The notes beneath the pieces are model-generated. The model had not been told where the DNA came from, did not search any database, and saw only the letters and a program-made list of their open reading frames with translations. The translations under genes were made by a program, and so were the position numbers. Shown piece by piece: positions 15,277 to 23,846 of a DNA stretch of 64,000 bases. This DNA comes from DATBLE01 sp963764565 (GTDB lineage: Bacteria > Actinomycetota > Thermoleophilia > Gaiellales > Gaiellaceae), in the NCBI GenBank assembly GCA_963764565.1, contig CAVXTD010000022.1, positions 1 to 64,000 on the forward strand, given 5' to 3'. The first letter of the stretch is position 1. Each line of letters begins with the position of its first letter.

Positions 15277-16437
15277 TCACCGACCGAGGGGGCGCAGCAC
15301 GGTGAGGCCCAGGAGCGCGACCCCGGCCGCGGCGGCGAAGCCGACCCGCCACGACGTTCCGGCCACCAGCGGGGCGTAGACGAGCGGCGTGACGACCCCG
15401 GCCACCGCGATCAGCGTCTGCTGGAGCCCCAGCGCCGCCCCGCTTCGCCCCGGGCCGACGCTCTCCACCGCAGCCGCGACCGACAGCCCGTTCCAGCACA
15501 TCGACAGGCCCCCACCCACCACAAGCGCAGGCACGACCAGCCACACGCTGGCGCCCAGCAGGCCCGCCGCGGCGCCCAGGGTGATCCCCGTCGCGAGCGC
15601 GACCCGGCGCATCAAGCCCACCCGGCTCTGCAACCGGTCTGACAGCCGGCCGCCGAGGAGCCGACCGGCCGCCCCGATCACGTTCATGCCCGCCAGCACC
15701 GCCCCAGCCTCGCCGTGCGAGAAGCCGCGAGCCGACTCGAGGAAGAGAACGACGAACCCGGTTACGGCGGCCTGGGTCATCGCGAGCGCCGAGCTGCCGA
15801 GCGACAGCCGCCAGATCCGCCGGTTGCGCAGCGGGTGGCGAAGTGCATCGGCAGGATCCTCGGCCTGTACCCGCAGGGGCCCCTCGACGAGGAAGACGAG
15901 TGCGGTTCCCGCGGCGAGCAGCGAGAAGGCGGCGAGAGTAAGCAGCGCGGCGCGCGAACCCCAGTGGTCGGCGATCGGAGGCATGCCGAGAGCCGCCGAG
16001 AAGCCGCCGATCGGAATCGCCGTCTGGCGGATCCCGAGCGCGAGCCCGCGCTCGCTCCTGGAGAACCAGCTCGTCACCGCCCGGCCCGTCGCCGTGTTCG
16101 TGCTCGCGCCGAACGCGTTCGCGACCGAGAGGACGACGACGAGCAGAACGAAGGTCGGAGCGAAGGCCGCGCCGCAGATTCCGGCCGCCGCCCCGAGGAG
16201 ACCGACCGTCGCCGTCGCCCGCTCGCCGACCCGGTCAGCGAGCAGGCCCCATGGAAGCAGAGTGAGGACGGCGCCGGCACCGGCACCGCCGAGCAGCACC
16301 CCGATCTGCGTCAGACTCAGGTGGTAGCGATCGCGAAGCACGGGAGCGAGAACCGCCAGGCCGAAGTACACCGCCGCCTGCGACGTCTGGACGAACGTGC
16401 CCGCCCCGAGGACGAGCCAGCGCCGCCTGCCCTGCAT
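15277..16437 (-). CDS. Major facilitator superfamily transporter
   Basis: A 386-residue protein with twelve hydrophobic segments. The MFS loop 2-3 motif appears as PWGLLADRVGERATATVGLL, and a second-half counterpart as GRLLGGRLSDRLQSRVGLMR. The N-terminus is MQGRRRWLVLGAGTFVQTSQ. It probably exports or imports an organic anion or drug; the substrate is unknown. Its ATG follows the TAG of the substrate-binding protein without a gap, so the two are in one transcript. Confidence 0.85.
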   Translation of the reverse strand: MQGRRRWLVLGAGTFVQTSQAAVYFGLAVLAPVLRDRYHLSLTQIGVLLGGAGAGAVLTLLPWGLLADRVGERATATVGLLGAAAGICGAAFAPTFVLLVVVLSVANAFGASTNTATGRAVTSWFSRSERGLALGIRQTAIPIGGFSAALGMPPIADHWGSRAALLTLAAFSLLAAGTALVFLVEGPLRVQAEDPADALRHPLRNRRIWRLSLGSSALAMTQAAVTGFVVLFLESARGFSHGEAGAVLAGMNVIGAAGRLLGGRLSDRLQSRVGLMRRVALATGITLGAAAGLLGASVWLVVPALVVGGGLSMCWNGLSVAAAVESVGPGRSGAALGLQQTLIAVAGVVTPLVYAPLVAGTSWRVGFAAAAGVALLGLTVLRPLGR

Positions 16438-17470
16438 CTACGCCCGGCGAAGCGGGAACGCGTGCCGGCTGGAGCTGCCCTCGAAGCGACTCTTCGTCGC
16501 GAGGAAGATTGCGACGTCCTCGCGGCGCAGCAGCACGGAGGTCTCCGCATCCCACGGAAAGACGGTTCCTTCGGAGATCTTCGCCAGGAACAGCTGTAAG
16601 GCCGGCATGAAGCCCTGGAGATAGGGCTGCTGATCGACGACGAAGTCGAGGTGGCCCTCCGCCACCAGCGCGAGGTCGCCGGGCAGCAGGTCGTACCCGC
16701 CGCCGTGGACACCCTTCTTGCTCAACCCCATGCGCTCGATCGCCGAACCGACGGCGAGCGTGCCCGCGCCGTCAACCGCGAAAAGCCCCCTGACACCGGG
16801 GCGCCTGGCCAGCGCGGCCTCGACCGCGTCCTGCTGGTCACGCAGAGGGCCCGCCGCGAGCCGCACGACCGTCGCCGTCGGTGCCTGGGCTCCGATCCGG
16901 AGCCCGGCTCGAAGCCCTTCGAGCCGCTCGGCGGTGGCCGGCTTCGAGCGCTCGGGCACGAAGAGCAAGACCTGCTTGCGAGGGACGAGGCGGGCGATCT
17001 CGGCGCCCACCCGAGCGCCCGATACACGCGGATTCTCTCCGACGATAGGGGAACCTGCCCGGCCCCGCGTCGACGTTGAAAGCGACGACCGGGATCTTCG
17101 CCCGCGCGGCGGCGGCGATCTCCGGCGCGAACGAGCGCCGGTCCAGAATCGAGACCGCGATCCCGTCGGCCTTCGCGGAGATCGCGGAGCGGAACGCGTC
17201 GACCGTCTCCTTCAGGTCGCCGCGCGGCGAACCGGTCCATTGAACCGAGCACTTGACGAGCGCCGCCGCGTCCTGCGCGCCGAACTGCGTGGCAACGAGC
17301 AGCGGATCGACCGTATCGTGGCTGACGAAGACGAAGCGCCAGCGGGGATGCGCAGCGAAGTCGCCGCCGCCGTCTGCCGCAAGCGCACCGGCGGGGCCGA
17401 GCAGCTGGGCGAGTGAGATGCCGGCCGCCCCTGCTCCGGCACGGCGAAGAAAACCCGCGCGGTCGGTCAC
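16438..17470 (-). CDS. Periplasmic sugar-binding-type protein, frameshifted
   Basis: The N-terminal part from GTG 17470 has a twin-arginine-like signal (FLRRAGAGAAGISLAQLLGP) and WRFVFVSHDTVDPLLVATQF, GDLKETVDAFRSAISAKADG and AARAKIPVVAFNVDAG, the first lobe of a type I periplasmic binding protein. The second lobe is in another frame: GAEIARLVPRKQVLLFVPER, VRGLFAVDGAGTLAVGSAIE and FVVDQQPYLQGFMPALQLFL. Deleting one G in the GGGG at 17048-17051 joins the two. It should bind a sugar outside the membrane. No ABC permease or ATPase is encoded nearby. Confidence 0.72.
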
Positions 17471-17900
17471 GTTTCGGTGCTCCAGCAGCACCTTCCCGAC
17501 GATGCCGTCCCGGTCGGCCATCAGCTTGAACGCGTCCTCGAATCGCTCCGCGGGAAGCAGGGGTGACGATCGTCGAGATCGACGAGCCGGATCGAGATCG
17601 GCGCGCCCAGCAGCGCCGGCACCTTCCGCAGTAGCAGAAGCCTTCGCAAACGACCCGGTCGCCCGGCGCCAGATCCAGCACACTGTCGCCGACCGCCTCG
17701 ACGACACCGCTCCATTCGTGGCCCGGGATGCAGGGATAGCGCACCCAGCGGCGGTCGAGCTCTCCCGCCAGCACCTCGAGGTCGGTGCGGCAGACGCCCG
17801 CGAGCCGGCTGCGCACAAGCACGTCCCCGGGCCCGCAGACCGGAGCCTCGACCTCCCGGAAGACGACCTCGTGCGGGCGCTCTATCACGACCGCCTTCAC
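17471..17900 (-). pseudogene. Zinc-binding alcohol dehydrogenase with internal deletion
   Basis: From GTG 17900: MKAVVIERPHEVVFREVEAP, VRSRLAGVCRTDLEVLAGEL, CIPGHEWSGVVEAVGDSVLD and a structural zinc cluster start GFCYCGRCRRC, all typical of the medium-chain dehydrogenase GroES domain. About 105 residues in, the sequence jumps to APISIRLVDLDDRH and LLPAERFEDAFKLMADRDGI with VGKVLLEH, the C-terminal end of the same family. Roughly 200 residues, including the whole NAD-binding Rossmann fold, are missing, so the product cannot be active. The end abuts the GTG of the binding protein. Confidence 0.6.
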
Positions 17901-17921
17901 GCGCCTAGTCTATTGCGGACG

Positions 17922-18587
17922 ATGTCTCACGATGAGCTCGCAGCTCTGGCGCAGCGCTTCGCGGCCGTCTACACCGGCGCGATCACGGACGTCCTCGACC
18001 GGCGCGGACTCCTGCACCAGACGCTGCCCCCCGAGATCGCTCCGCTTCGGCCGGGCACGCGCCTCGCCGGCCCGGCCTATCCGGTCGAGGGTCGCCCCCA
18101 CCCCGCGCACGAGTACGACTCGTCGATCCGCAAGATCTTGGCAATGCTCGGCTCCGTTCCGGCCGGCCACGTCGCCGTCTACCAGACGAACGACCGCGAG
18201 TGCTCGCAGATCGGCGAGCTCTCGGTCACTTCGCTCAAGGCACGCGGCTGTGCCGGCGCGGTGCTCGACGGCGGCTGCCGCGACGTCGACTTCATCCTGC
18301 GTGAGGACTTCCCGGTCTTCGCCCGCTACACGACCCCGCAGGACTCGGTGCCCCGCTGGGAGCTGCTTGCCCACGGCGATGTCACGGTCGTGATCGGCGG
18401 CGTTCGCATCGCGCCGGGCGACTGGGTCGTGGCCGACTGGGACGGGATCGTCGTCGTGCCCGGCCTCGTCCTCGTCGAGGTGCTCGAGGAGGCCGAGGCG
18501 AAAACAGCCGTCGAGAGCGAGATCCGGACGGCGGTCCGCGACGGGGTTTCGCCCCTCGAGGCCTACGACCGCTTCGGCACCTTCTAG
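17922..18587 (+). CDS. RraA-like / HMG aldolase family protein
   Basis: A 221-residue protein. It matches the RraA/4-hydroxy-4-methyl-2-oxoglutarate aldolase family: TGAITDVLDRRGLLHQTLPP, RLAGPAYPVEG, SLKARGCAGAVLDGGCRDVD and PGDWVVADWDGIVVVP. The G-x-x-x-D-G-x-x-R-D metal/substrate site (DGGCRDVD) is intact, which favours an enzyme over the inactive RraA regulator. Start ATG 17922; it is transcribed divergently from the dehydrogenase remnant with 21 bases between. It converges on the CNNM gene. Confidence 0.85.
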   Translation: MSHDELAALAQRFAAVYTGAITDVLDRRGLLHQTLPPEIAPLRPGTRLAGPAYPVEGRPHPAHEYDSSIRKILAMLGSVPAGHVAVYQTNDRECSQIGELSVTSLKARGCAGAVLDGGCRDVDFILREDFPVFARYTTPQDSVPRWELLAHGDVTVVIGGVRIAPGDWVVADWDGIVVVPGLVLVEVLEEAEAKTAVESEIRTAVRDGVSPLEAYDRFGTF

Positions 18588-19889
18588 CCTTCTGCGGCTG
18601 CCGCCCCGTCCTGCTCGATCGTCGGCAGGAACTCGACCTCCAGGCGCTCGATCCGGGTCCCTTCGACCTCGAGCACGTTGAAGCGGAGATCGGCATCGGC
18701 GAGCTCGTCGCCCTGTTGCGGCGCGCGGCCGAGCTGCCCGAAGACGTAGCCGCCGATCGTGTGGTAGTCCTCGATCGGCAGCGACGTCTTGAACTCTTCG
18801 TTGAAGTCGTCGATCGGGAACGTGCCGTCGATCCGGATTCGGTGGTCGTCGATGCGCTCGACCGACTCGTCGGGAAGGTCGAACTCGTCCTCGATCTCGC
18901 CGACGATCTCCTCGAGCACGTCCTCGAGCGTGACGATCCCCTCCATGTCGCCGTACTCGTCGACGACCACGGCCATGTGCTGGTTCGTCCGGCGGAACTC
19001 CTTCAGCAGCGCGGCGATGTCCTTCGTCTCGGGGACGATGTGAGCCGGGCGCAGCAGCCCCTCGACCTCGACATTGGCCAGGCCGCGATCGTTCAGCGCG
19101 ATCAGCAGGTCGCGGAGGTGGAGGACGCCGATGATGTGCTCCGGCGTCTCGCGGTAGACGGGGTAGCGCGTGTACGGCGAGTCGAGGACCGCCTGGAGAC
19201 ACTCCTCCGGCGGCAGGTCGGCCGACAGCGCGACCACCTCGGGGCGAGGCACCATCACGTCCGCCGCCTCCTTGTCCGCGAAGTCGAACACTTTGTAGAG
19301 CATCTCCTGCTCATCCTGCTCGAGCTCGCCCTCGACCGTCGAGCGCTCGAGCAGCATCTTCAGCTCGGCCTCCGAGTAGACAGCCCCCTCCGCACCGGGC
19401 GGCTCCATCCCGAGCGCCCGCAGCGTGAGGTCGCTCGATCGTTGCAGGAACCAGATCAGCGGCTTGAACACGATGAAGAACGCCCGCACCGGCGTCGAGA
19501 GCCACAGCGCTGTGCGCTCGGAGTAGCCGAGCGCCATGCCCTTCGGCACGAGCTCTCCGGCGACCACGTGGAAGAACGTCAGCACGAGCAGCGCGAGCGC
19601 AACCGCGATCACCGTCGCCATCAGCGGGTCGAACGCCTTGGTGAGGACGTGCTCGCCGAGAGCTCCGATCGCCAGCGAGGTGACGGTGACGCCGAGCTGC
19701 ATCGCGGCGATGAAACGCGGCGGCTCCGGCGGTGATCCGCAGCACGAGCCTCGCCCGGCGTTGACCCTGCTGCTCGAGCTCGTGCATGCGGGTGCGACGA
19801 ACGGTGACGAGCGCGTACTCGGCCGCGACGAAGAGGCCGTTCAACAGCACGAGAGCCGCAACCGCGACCAGCTCGAGGAAGAGAGTCAT
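18584..19889 (-). CDS. CNNM/CorC-type membrane protein with CBS pair, frameshifted
   Basis: The N-terminus from ATG 19889 is the DUF21/CNNM membrane domain (LVAVAALVLLNGLFVAAEYA). It continues in the next frame with RFIAAMQLGVTVTSLAIGAL and the conserved AGELVPKGMALGYSER. Then come a CBS pair (ADVMVPRPEVVALSADLPPE to VVVDEYGDMEGIVTLEDVLE) and a CorC/HlyC transporter-associated domain (IDGTFPIDDFNEEF to RIERLEVEFLPTIEQ). Deleting one base near 19725 restores one protein of about 434 residues. The family includes Mg2+/Co2+ transporters. Confidence 0.85.
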
Positions 19890-19894
19890 GCGTC

Positions 19895-19913
19895 CGCCCC
19901 GGGCACCGGGGCG
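19895..19913 (-). terminator. Short GC hairpin after the MBL-fold gene
   Basis: CGCCCCGG and CCGGGGCG pair perfectly around GCA between the start of the CNNM gene and the stop of the MBL-fold gene, both on the minus strand. The eight-base stem is enough for termination, but it could also be a leader structure of the CNNM gene. Confidence 0.4.
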
Positions 19914-19947
19914 CAGGTACTAGGAGGGAAGTCGCTTTCCAAGGAAG

Positions 19948-20889
19948 CTACGCGTGAGTATAGGTCACGGATCCGTCGTCACTCCCGCGCGCGGCGCGCC
20001 CTTCGACGACGAGCCGCTCGAGGTGGGAAAGGGTCTCTGCGACGGCGAAGCGCCGTTGGCTCGGGCCGTGGTCGTCCGGGAAGAGCAGGTGGGAGAGCTC
20101 GTAGCCCGTTCTCGGCTCAGCGGCGAGCGCGGCTACGGTGTCATCGAGCCGATCGCGGTGGTGTTGCACGATCTCGCGGGCGCGGCCGGCCGGGTCGGCG
20201 ATCGGATCGCCGTGGCCCGGGAGCGCAAGGCGCGGGCCGAGCTCGACCACCCGTTCGAGAGAGGCGATGTAGTCGCCGAGCGGATCCGGCCGGGACTCGG
20301 GGTAGAGGCCGACGGCCGGCGTGATCCGGGGGAGCAAGTGGTCGCCGGCGATCATCAGGTCGCCCTTCAGCAGGCAGATGTGCCCGTCCGCGTGGCCGGG
20401 AAACTCCGCGACACGCCATCCGGCGACCTCGTCCCCCTCCCGGAGGAGCCGCGGATCAGGCGCGAAGCGAATGAGCGGACGGTAGACGCTGCCCGCCTCG
20501 AGCAGCTGCTCGGTCGCTTCGGGCGGGGCTCCGTGCCGGTGGAACCAGTCGGCGATCCGAGGCGCCCAGTCGTCGGCGCCCCACACCTTGGCACATTGCT
20601 CGTAGTCGAGCTCGCCCTGGTGGACCGGAGCCCCGGTCACCGCAGCGGCGTCCGCAGCCCCGCCGACGTGATCGGGGTGGAAGTGGGTGATCACGATCCC
20701 GGCGATCGGGCGCCCGAGCTCCGGGAGAAGCTCCTGCCAGCGCTCGACCAGGTCCGGGAGGCCAAGCCCCGTGTCGACGAGCAGGTAGCCGTCGGCCACC
20801 GGCAGCAGATAGCCGTGGACGTGTCCGGGGCGCATCGGCATCGGGTAGGTGACGCGCAGGAGGTCGTCGGCGATCGCGGACAGTTGCAT
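19948..20889 (-). CDS. Metallo-beta-lactamase-fold hydrolase
   Basis: A protein of 313 residues. The metal motif GIVITHFHPDHVGGAADAAA (HxHxDH) is complete, followed by the distal His in AEFPGHADGHICLL, the Asp in LMIAGDHLLPRITPAV and the final His in LALPGHGDPIADP. A C-terminal winged-helix-like part (LSHLLFPDDHGPSQRRFAVA, TLSHLERLVVEG) is shared with thiolesterase-like LACTB2 relatives. The frame is open to ATG 20922, but that codon lies inside the SOS box, so ATG 20889 (MQLSAIADDLLRVTYPMPM) is preferred. Confidence 0.85.
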   Translation of the reverse strand: MQLSAIADDLLRVTYPMPMRPGHVHGYLLPVADGYLLVDTGLGLPDLVERWQELLPELGRPIAGIVITHFHPDHVGGAADAAAVTGAPVHQGELDYEQCAKVWGADDWAPRIADWFHRHGAPPEATEQLLEAGSVYRPLIRFAPDPRLLREGDEVAGWRVAEFPGHADGHICLLKGDLMIAGDHLLPRITPAVGLYPESRPDPLGDYIASLERVVELGPRLALPGHGDPIADPAGRAREIVQHHRDRLDDTVAALAAEPRTGYELSHLLFPDDHGPSQRRFAVAETLSHLERLVVEGRAARGSDDGSVTYTHA

Positions 20890-20915
20890 CGCGCCATTCA
20901 ACAGGCTTTCCGACA

Positions 20916-20929
20916 CGAACATATGTTCT
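20916..20929. promoter_or_regulatory. LexA-type SOS box
   Basis: CGAACATATGTTCT is a near-perfect match to the Gram-positive/actinobacterial LexA operator CGAACnnnnGTTCG (only the last base differs), with a 12-bp palindrome GAACATATGTTC. It lies just before TATACT, a good -10 box at 20929-20934, and 14 bases before the TTG start of the radical SAM gene. Repression by LexA and induction by DNA damage are inferred. Confidence 0.7.
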
Positions 20930-20934
20930 ATACT
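20929..20934 (+). promoter_or_regulatory. Putative -10 box of the radical SAM gene
   Basis: TATACT directly follows the SOS box. Transcription would then start around 20941-20943, at or next to the TTG start codon, so the mRNA would be leaderless. No Shine-Dalgarno sequence is present, which agrees with this. Confidence 0.5.
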
Positions 20935-20942
20935 GACGGGCG

Positions 20943-21842
20943 TTGGTCGAATACCGCGAAGAGCCCTGCCGCACCGCGCTGAACCGCGTCAAGGGCATGG
21001 GGTTCGGCTGGTCGCTCAATCCGTACATGGGCTGCGCGCACCGCTGCACCTTCTGCTACGTCCGCGCGTTCGAGCTGCGGGCAGACCGGCCCGCCGACGG
21101 CCGCTACGGCCGCTCGATCAGGGTCAAGGTCAACGTCGCGCAGGTGCTGCGGGCCGAGCTGGCGAGACCGTCCTGGCGCGGCGAGACGGTCGTGATCGGC
21201 GCCGCCACCGACCCGTACCAACCGGCGGAGGGCCGCTACAAGCTGACGCGCGCCTGCCTCGAGGCCCTCGCCGACGCGTCGAACCCGTTCAGCCTGATCA
21301 CGCGCAGCCCGATGATCGTGCGCGACCTCGACGTCCTGGTCGAGGCTGCCCGGCGCGCCGACGTCGGCGTCGTCTTCTCCGTCCCGACCCTCGACGAGCA
21401 GGTCTGGAGGTTGACCGAACCTGGAACCCCTCCTCCCCAGCGACGGCTCGATGCGGTGCGGAGGCTCGTCGAGGCGGGCGTCAAGGCGGGCGTGGGGATG
21501 GCGCCGGTCCTGCCCGGCATCTCCGATGCTCCCGAGCAACTCGAGGCCGTCGTCCGTGCCGCCAGAGAGGCAGGAGCGACGAGCCTGTGGGCCAACCTCC
21601 TCCATCTCAAGCCCGGAACCCGCGAGCACTTTCTCGAGGCGCTCGCAAGCGACTGGCCCGAGGAGCTCGAACGCTACGAGCGGCTCTACCGCTCCCAGTC
21701 CTATCTGCCGAAGGCCCAGACCGAGCCGGTGCGCACGGCGGTCGCCGACCTGCGCCGCCGTCACGGAATCCGTGACCGGCGAACGATCAAGCTCGAGCCG
21801 GCGCCGCGGGCGGAGCAACTGCTGTTGCCCTTCGAACTATGA
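20943..21842 (+). CDS. Radical SAM protein of the SplB/Rv2578c type
   Basis: A 299-residue protein. The radical SAM cluster motif is in NPYMGCAHRCTFCYVRAFEL (C-x3-C-x2-C). VVIGAATDPYQPAEGRYKLT and SLITRSPMIVRDLDVL belong to the TIM-barrel core of the spore-photoproduct-lyase-like group. Actinobacterial relatives (Rv2578c group) are linked with DNA damage. The start is TTG 20943 (VEYREEPCRTALNRVKGMGF follows). Its promoter overlaps a LexA-type box. It ends 10 bases before the response regulator gene. Confidence 0.85.
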   Translation: MVEYREEPCRTALNRVKGMGFGWSLNPYMGCAHRCTFCYVRAFELRADRPADGRYGRSIRVKVNVAQVLRAELARPSWRGETVVIGAATDPYQPAEGRYKLTRACLEALADASNPFSLITRSPMIVRDLDVLVEAARRADVGVVFSVPTLDEQVWRLTEPGTPPPQRRLDAVRRLVEAGVKAGVGMAPVLPGISDAPEQLEAVVRAAREAGATSLWANLLHLKPGTREHFLEALASDWPEELERYERLYRSQSYLPKAQTEPVRTAVADLRRRHGIRDRRTIKLEPAPRAEQLLLPFEL

Positions 21843-21851
21843 TCGGCGCGC

Positions 21852-22475
21852 ATGCCCGACGAGATCACCTGCTTGATCGTCGACGACCACGAGGTCGTCC
21901 GCGAGGGACTCCGCCTCTCGCTCTCGCGCGCACCGCACATCCGCGTGATCGGCGAGGCCGCGGACGGCGAGTCGGCGGTCGCCCTCGTCGAGCGTCGCAA
22001 GCCGAACGTCGTGATCATGGACGTCCGCATGCCCGGCATGGACGGGCTGGAAGCGACTCAGCAGATCATGAAGCAGACTCCGGGAACGGCGGTCCTGATC
22101 TTCACCGCCTTCAGCGAGCGCGCGCTGCTCGATCGCGCCCTCGACTCGGGAGCGAAGGGATACATCCTCAAGGAGGCGCCCCACGACGACCTGCTCCGGG
22201 CGATCGACCGGATCGGAAACGGTGGCGAGTATGTCGATCCCGCGCTGACACCGGCGCTGATCAGCGGCAAGAACCAGACCGACATGCTCACCACCCGCGA
22301 GCGGGAGATTCTCCAGCTCCTCGCCGACGGGATGTCGAATGCGAACGTCGCGACCAAGCTCTTCATCAGCCAGGAGACCGTCAAGAGCCACGTGCGTCAC
22401 ATCCTCACGAAGCTCGAGGCCGACACGCGGACGCAGGCGGTGGCAATCGCGCTTCGCGAGTCGATCATTGACTGA
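21852..22475 (+). CDS. NarL/FixJ family response regulator
   Basis: A 207-residue protein. The receiver domain (1-120) has the acidic pair in CLIVDDHEVVREGLRLSLSR, the phosphorylated Asp in NVVIMDVRMPGMDGLEATQQ, Thr in ILIFTAF-like VLIFTAFSERA and Lys in GAKGYILKEAPHDD. The LuxR-type helix-turn-helix (142-205) has LTTREREILQLLADGMSNAN and FISQETVKSHVRHILTKL. It should be a DNA-binding transcription regulator controlled by the kinase encoded next, whose TTG start overlaps its stop. Confidence 0.95.
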   Translation: MPDEITCLIVDDHEVVREGLRLSLSRAPHIRVIGEAADGESAVALVERRKPNVVIMDVRMPGMDGLEATQQIMKQTPGTAVLIFTAFSERALLDRALDSGAKGYILKEAPHDDLLRAIDRIGNGGEYVDPALTPALISGKNQTDMLTTREREILQLLADGMSNANVATKLFISQETVKSHVRHILTKLEADTRTQAVAIALRESIID

Positions 22476-23160
22476 CGGACCTGCCCCCGTCGAACGCAGG
22501 CAGGGTGATCGCCGGCGCGAGGAACGCGACCGGATCCAACTGTTCGAGCAACTCGTGGTCGCCGAGCAGGACGAACGCCGGCGCCTGGCGCTGTTCCTCC
22601 ACGACGGAGCGGTGCAGTCGCTCTCCGGGATCGCGCTGATGCTCGACGCGGTCGGCCACGCGATCGAGGAGGGCCGCCCGGACGAGGCACGGCAGGTGCT
22701 CTCGACTGCACTCGCCCGCCAGCGCGAGACGATCCAGTCGTTACGCGATCTCTCGTTCAACCTCGAGCCGATCGTCCTTCGCGACGAGGGCTTCGGCGCG
22801 GCCGTGCAAGCGCTGGCCGACCGCCTGGCGCTCGACGAGTCGGTCGAGGTCGAGGTCGACGTCTCGGCCGGCGAAGCGCTTGCCGAACGCGCCCAGGTCG
22901 CGCTCTATCAGCTGATCCGCGAGGCGCTGAGCCAGGCTGCCGGTCGGAAGCCGGGCGCGGTCGCCGTCACCGTCGCCGGCCTTCCGGACGGCGGAGCGAC
23001 GCTCACCGTGGCCGACGACGGGCGTCTCGAGCGCCGCCGGAGTGGAGTCGAGGCGTTCCAGGAGCGGGTGCAGCCGTTGAGCGGCAGCGTGCGGATCGAC
23101 CGGACCGAGACGGGAACTGCGGTGGTCGTCTCGCTCCCCGACTACGCAGTCCGAGGATAG
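22468..23160 (+). CDS. Soluble sensor histidine kinase (HisKA_3 type)
   Basis: A protein of 230 residues. The dimerisation helix QDERRRLALFLHDGAVQSLS holds the phosphorylated His followed by Asp, as in NarX/DesK-type kinases. The C-terminal ATPase-like part (LIREALSQAAGRKPGAVAVT, LTVADDGRLERRRSG, TGTAVVVSLPD) lacks a clear N-box asparagine and glycine-rich lid, so ATP binding may be weak. No membrane segment is present, so it senses a cytoplasmic signal or a partner. The TTG start at 22468 overlaps the regulator stop by eight bases. Confidence 0.85.
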   Translation: MTDGPAPVERRQGDRRREERDRIQLFEQLVVAEQDERRRLALFLHDGAVQSLSGIALMLDAVGHAIEEGRPDEARQVLSTALARQRETIQSLRDLSFNLEPIVLRDEGFGAAVQALADRLALDESVEVEVDVSAGEALAERAQVALYQLIREALSQAAGRKPGAVAVTVAGLPDGGATLTVADDGRLERRRSGVEAFQERVQPLSGSVRIDRTETGTAVVVSLPDYAVRG

Positions 23161-23173
23161 GATCGCGGCCGCG

Positions 23174-23356
23174 ATGGCGTTTCTGCTCTTCGTCGGGAAG
23201 CCGAGCGGCTACGAACTCAGGGAGCGGGAGGGCGAGCCGCCGGCGGTCGGCGACCGGGTCGAAGAGGACGGGACGCAGATGACGGTGACGAAGGTCGCCA
23301 CTTCGCCGCTGCCCGGCGACGAGCGGCGGTGCGCCTACGTCCAGCCTGCGCAGTAG
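23174..23356 (+). CDS. Small conserved protein (60 aa)
   Basis: A protein of 60 residues beginning MAFLLFVGKPSGYELREREG and containing PPAVGDRVEEDGTQMTVTKV. It is likely a small beta-barrel. ATG 23174 lies 13 bases after the kinase stop, so it may be the last gene of the two-component operon. The function is unknown. Confidence 0.6.
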   Translation: MAFLLFVGKPSGYELREREGEPPAVGDRVEEDGTQMTVTKVATSPLPGDERRCAYVQPAQ

Positions 23357-23361
23357 GCGGG

Positions 23362-23469
23362 CTACCGCTTCGAGGCGCGCGGCGGCGCGGCGTTCTTCTT
23401 CGCGCGTTCCTTCTTCTTGCGCTGCCGGTCGTTCCGCCAGCGCCTGATCGGCCTCGATCCGCGTCCCAT
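23362..23469 (-). CDS. Very small basic protein (35 aa)
   Basis: The minus strand from ATG 23467-23469 encodes MGRGSRPIRRWRNDRQRKKK, then ERAKKNAAPPRASKR, and stops at TAG 23362-23364. Nearly half the residues are Arg or Lys. Such short basic proteins are common in actinobacterial genomes and may bind RNA or the ribosome; that is inference. It is divergent from the metallopeptidase gene at 23511. Confidence 0.5.
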   Translation of the reverse strand: MGRGSRPIRRWRNDRQRKKKERAKKNAAPPRASKR

Positions 23470-23510
23470 CGTGCGGAGGAGTCTACCCCTGCCGCCGCTA
23501 GGCTCAGCGT

Positions 23511-23846
23511 GTGGACGAGTTCGAGCAGCACGTGGAAGAGGCGATCGACTCGCTACCCGCGGAGCTGCGCGAGTTCATGTCCAACGTCGCAGTCGTGGTC
23601 GAGGACGAGCCGCCCGAGGGGCTTCCGCTGCTTGGCCTCTACCAGGGCCTGCCCCTGACGAGAAGAGGAAGCACGTACGCGGGGATACCGCCGGACAAGA
23701 TCACCATCTTCCGGGGACCGCTCGAGCGACGCTCGCCGGACGACCCGGCGCAACTCCAGCAGGAGATCCGCCGCGTCGTCCTCCACGAGATCGCGCACCA
23801 CTTCGGCATCAGCGACGACCGCCTGCGCGAGCTCGACCGCTACTGA
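23511..23846 (+). CDS. Zincin-like metallopeptidase
   Basis: A 111-residue protein. The zinc motif HEIAHHFGISDDRLRELD (H-E-x-x-H, with a downstream Asp) lies at the C-terminus, preceded by RRVVL. The N-terminal part FEQHVEEAIDSLPAELREFM and VEDEPPEGLPLLGLYQGLPL is typical of the small minigluzincin-like family often found in actinobacteria. The substrate is unknown. The start is GTG 23511. It converges with the FAD enzyme gene, overlapping by seven bases. Confidence 0.85.
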   Translation: MDEFEQHVEEAIDSLPAELREFMSNVAVVVEDEPPEGLPLLGLYQGLPLTRRGSTYAGIPPDKITIFRGPLERRSPDDPAQLQQEIRRVVLHEIAHHFGISDDRLRELDRY

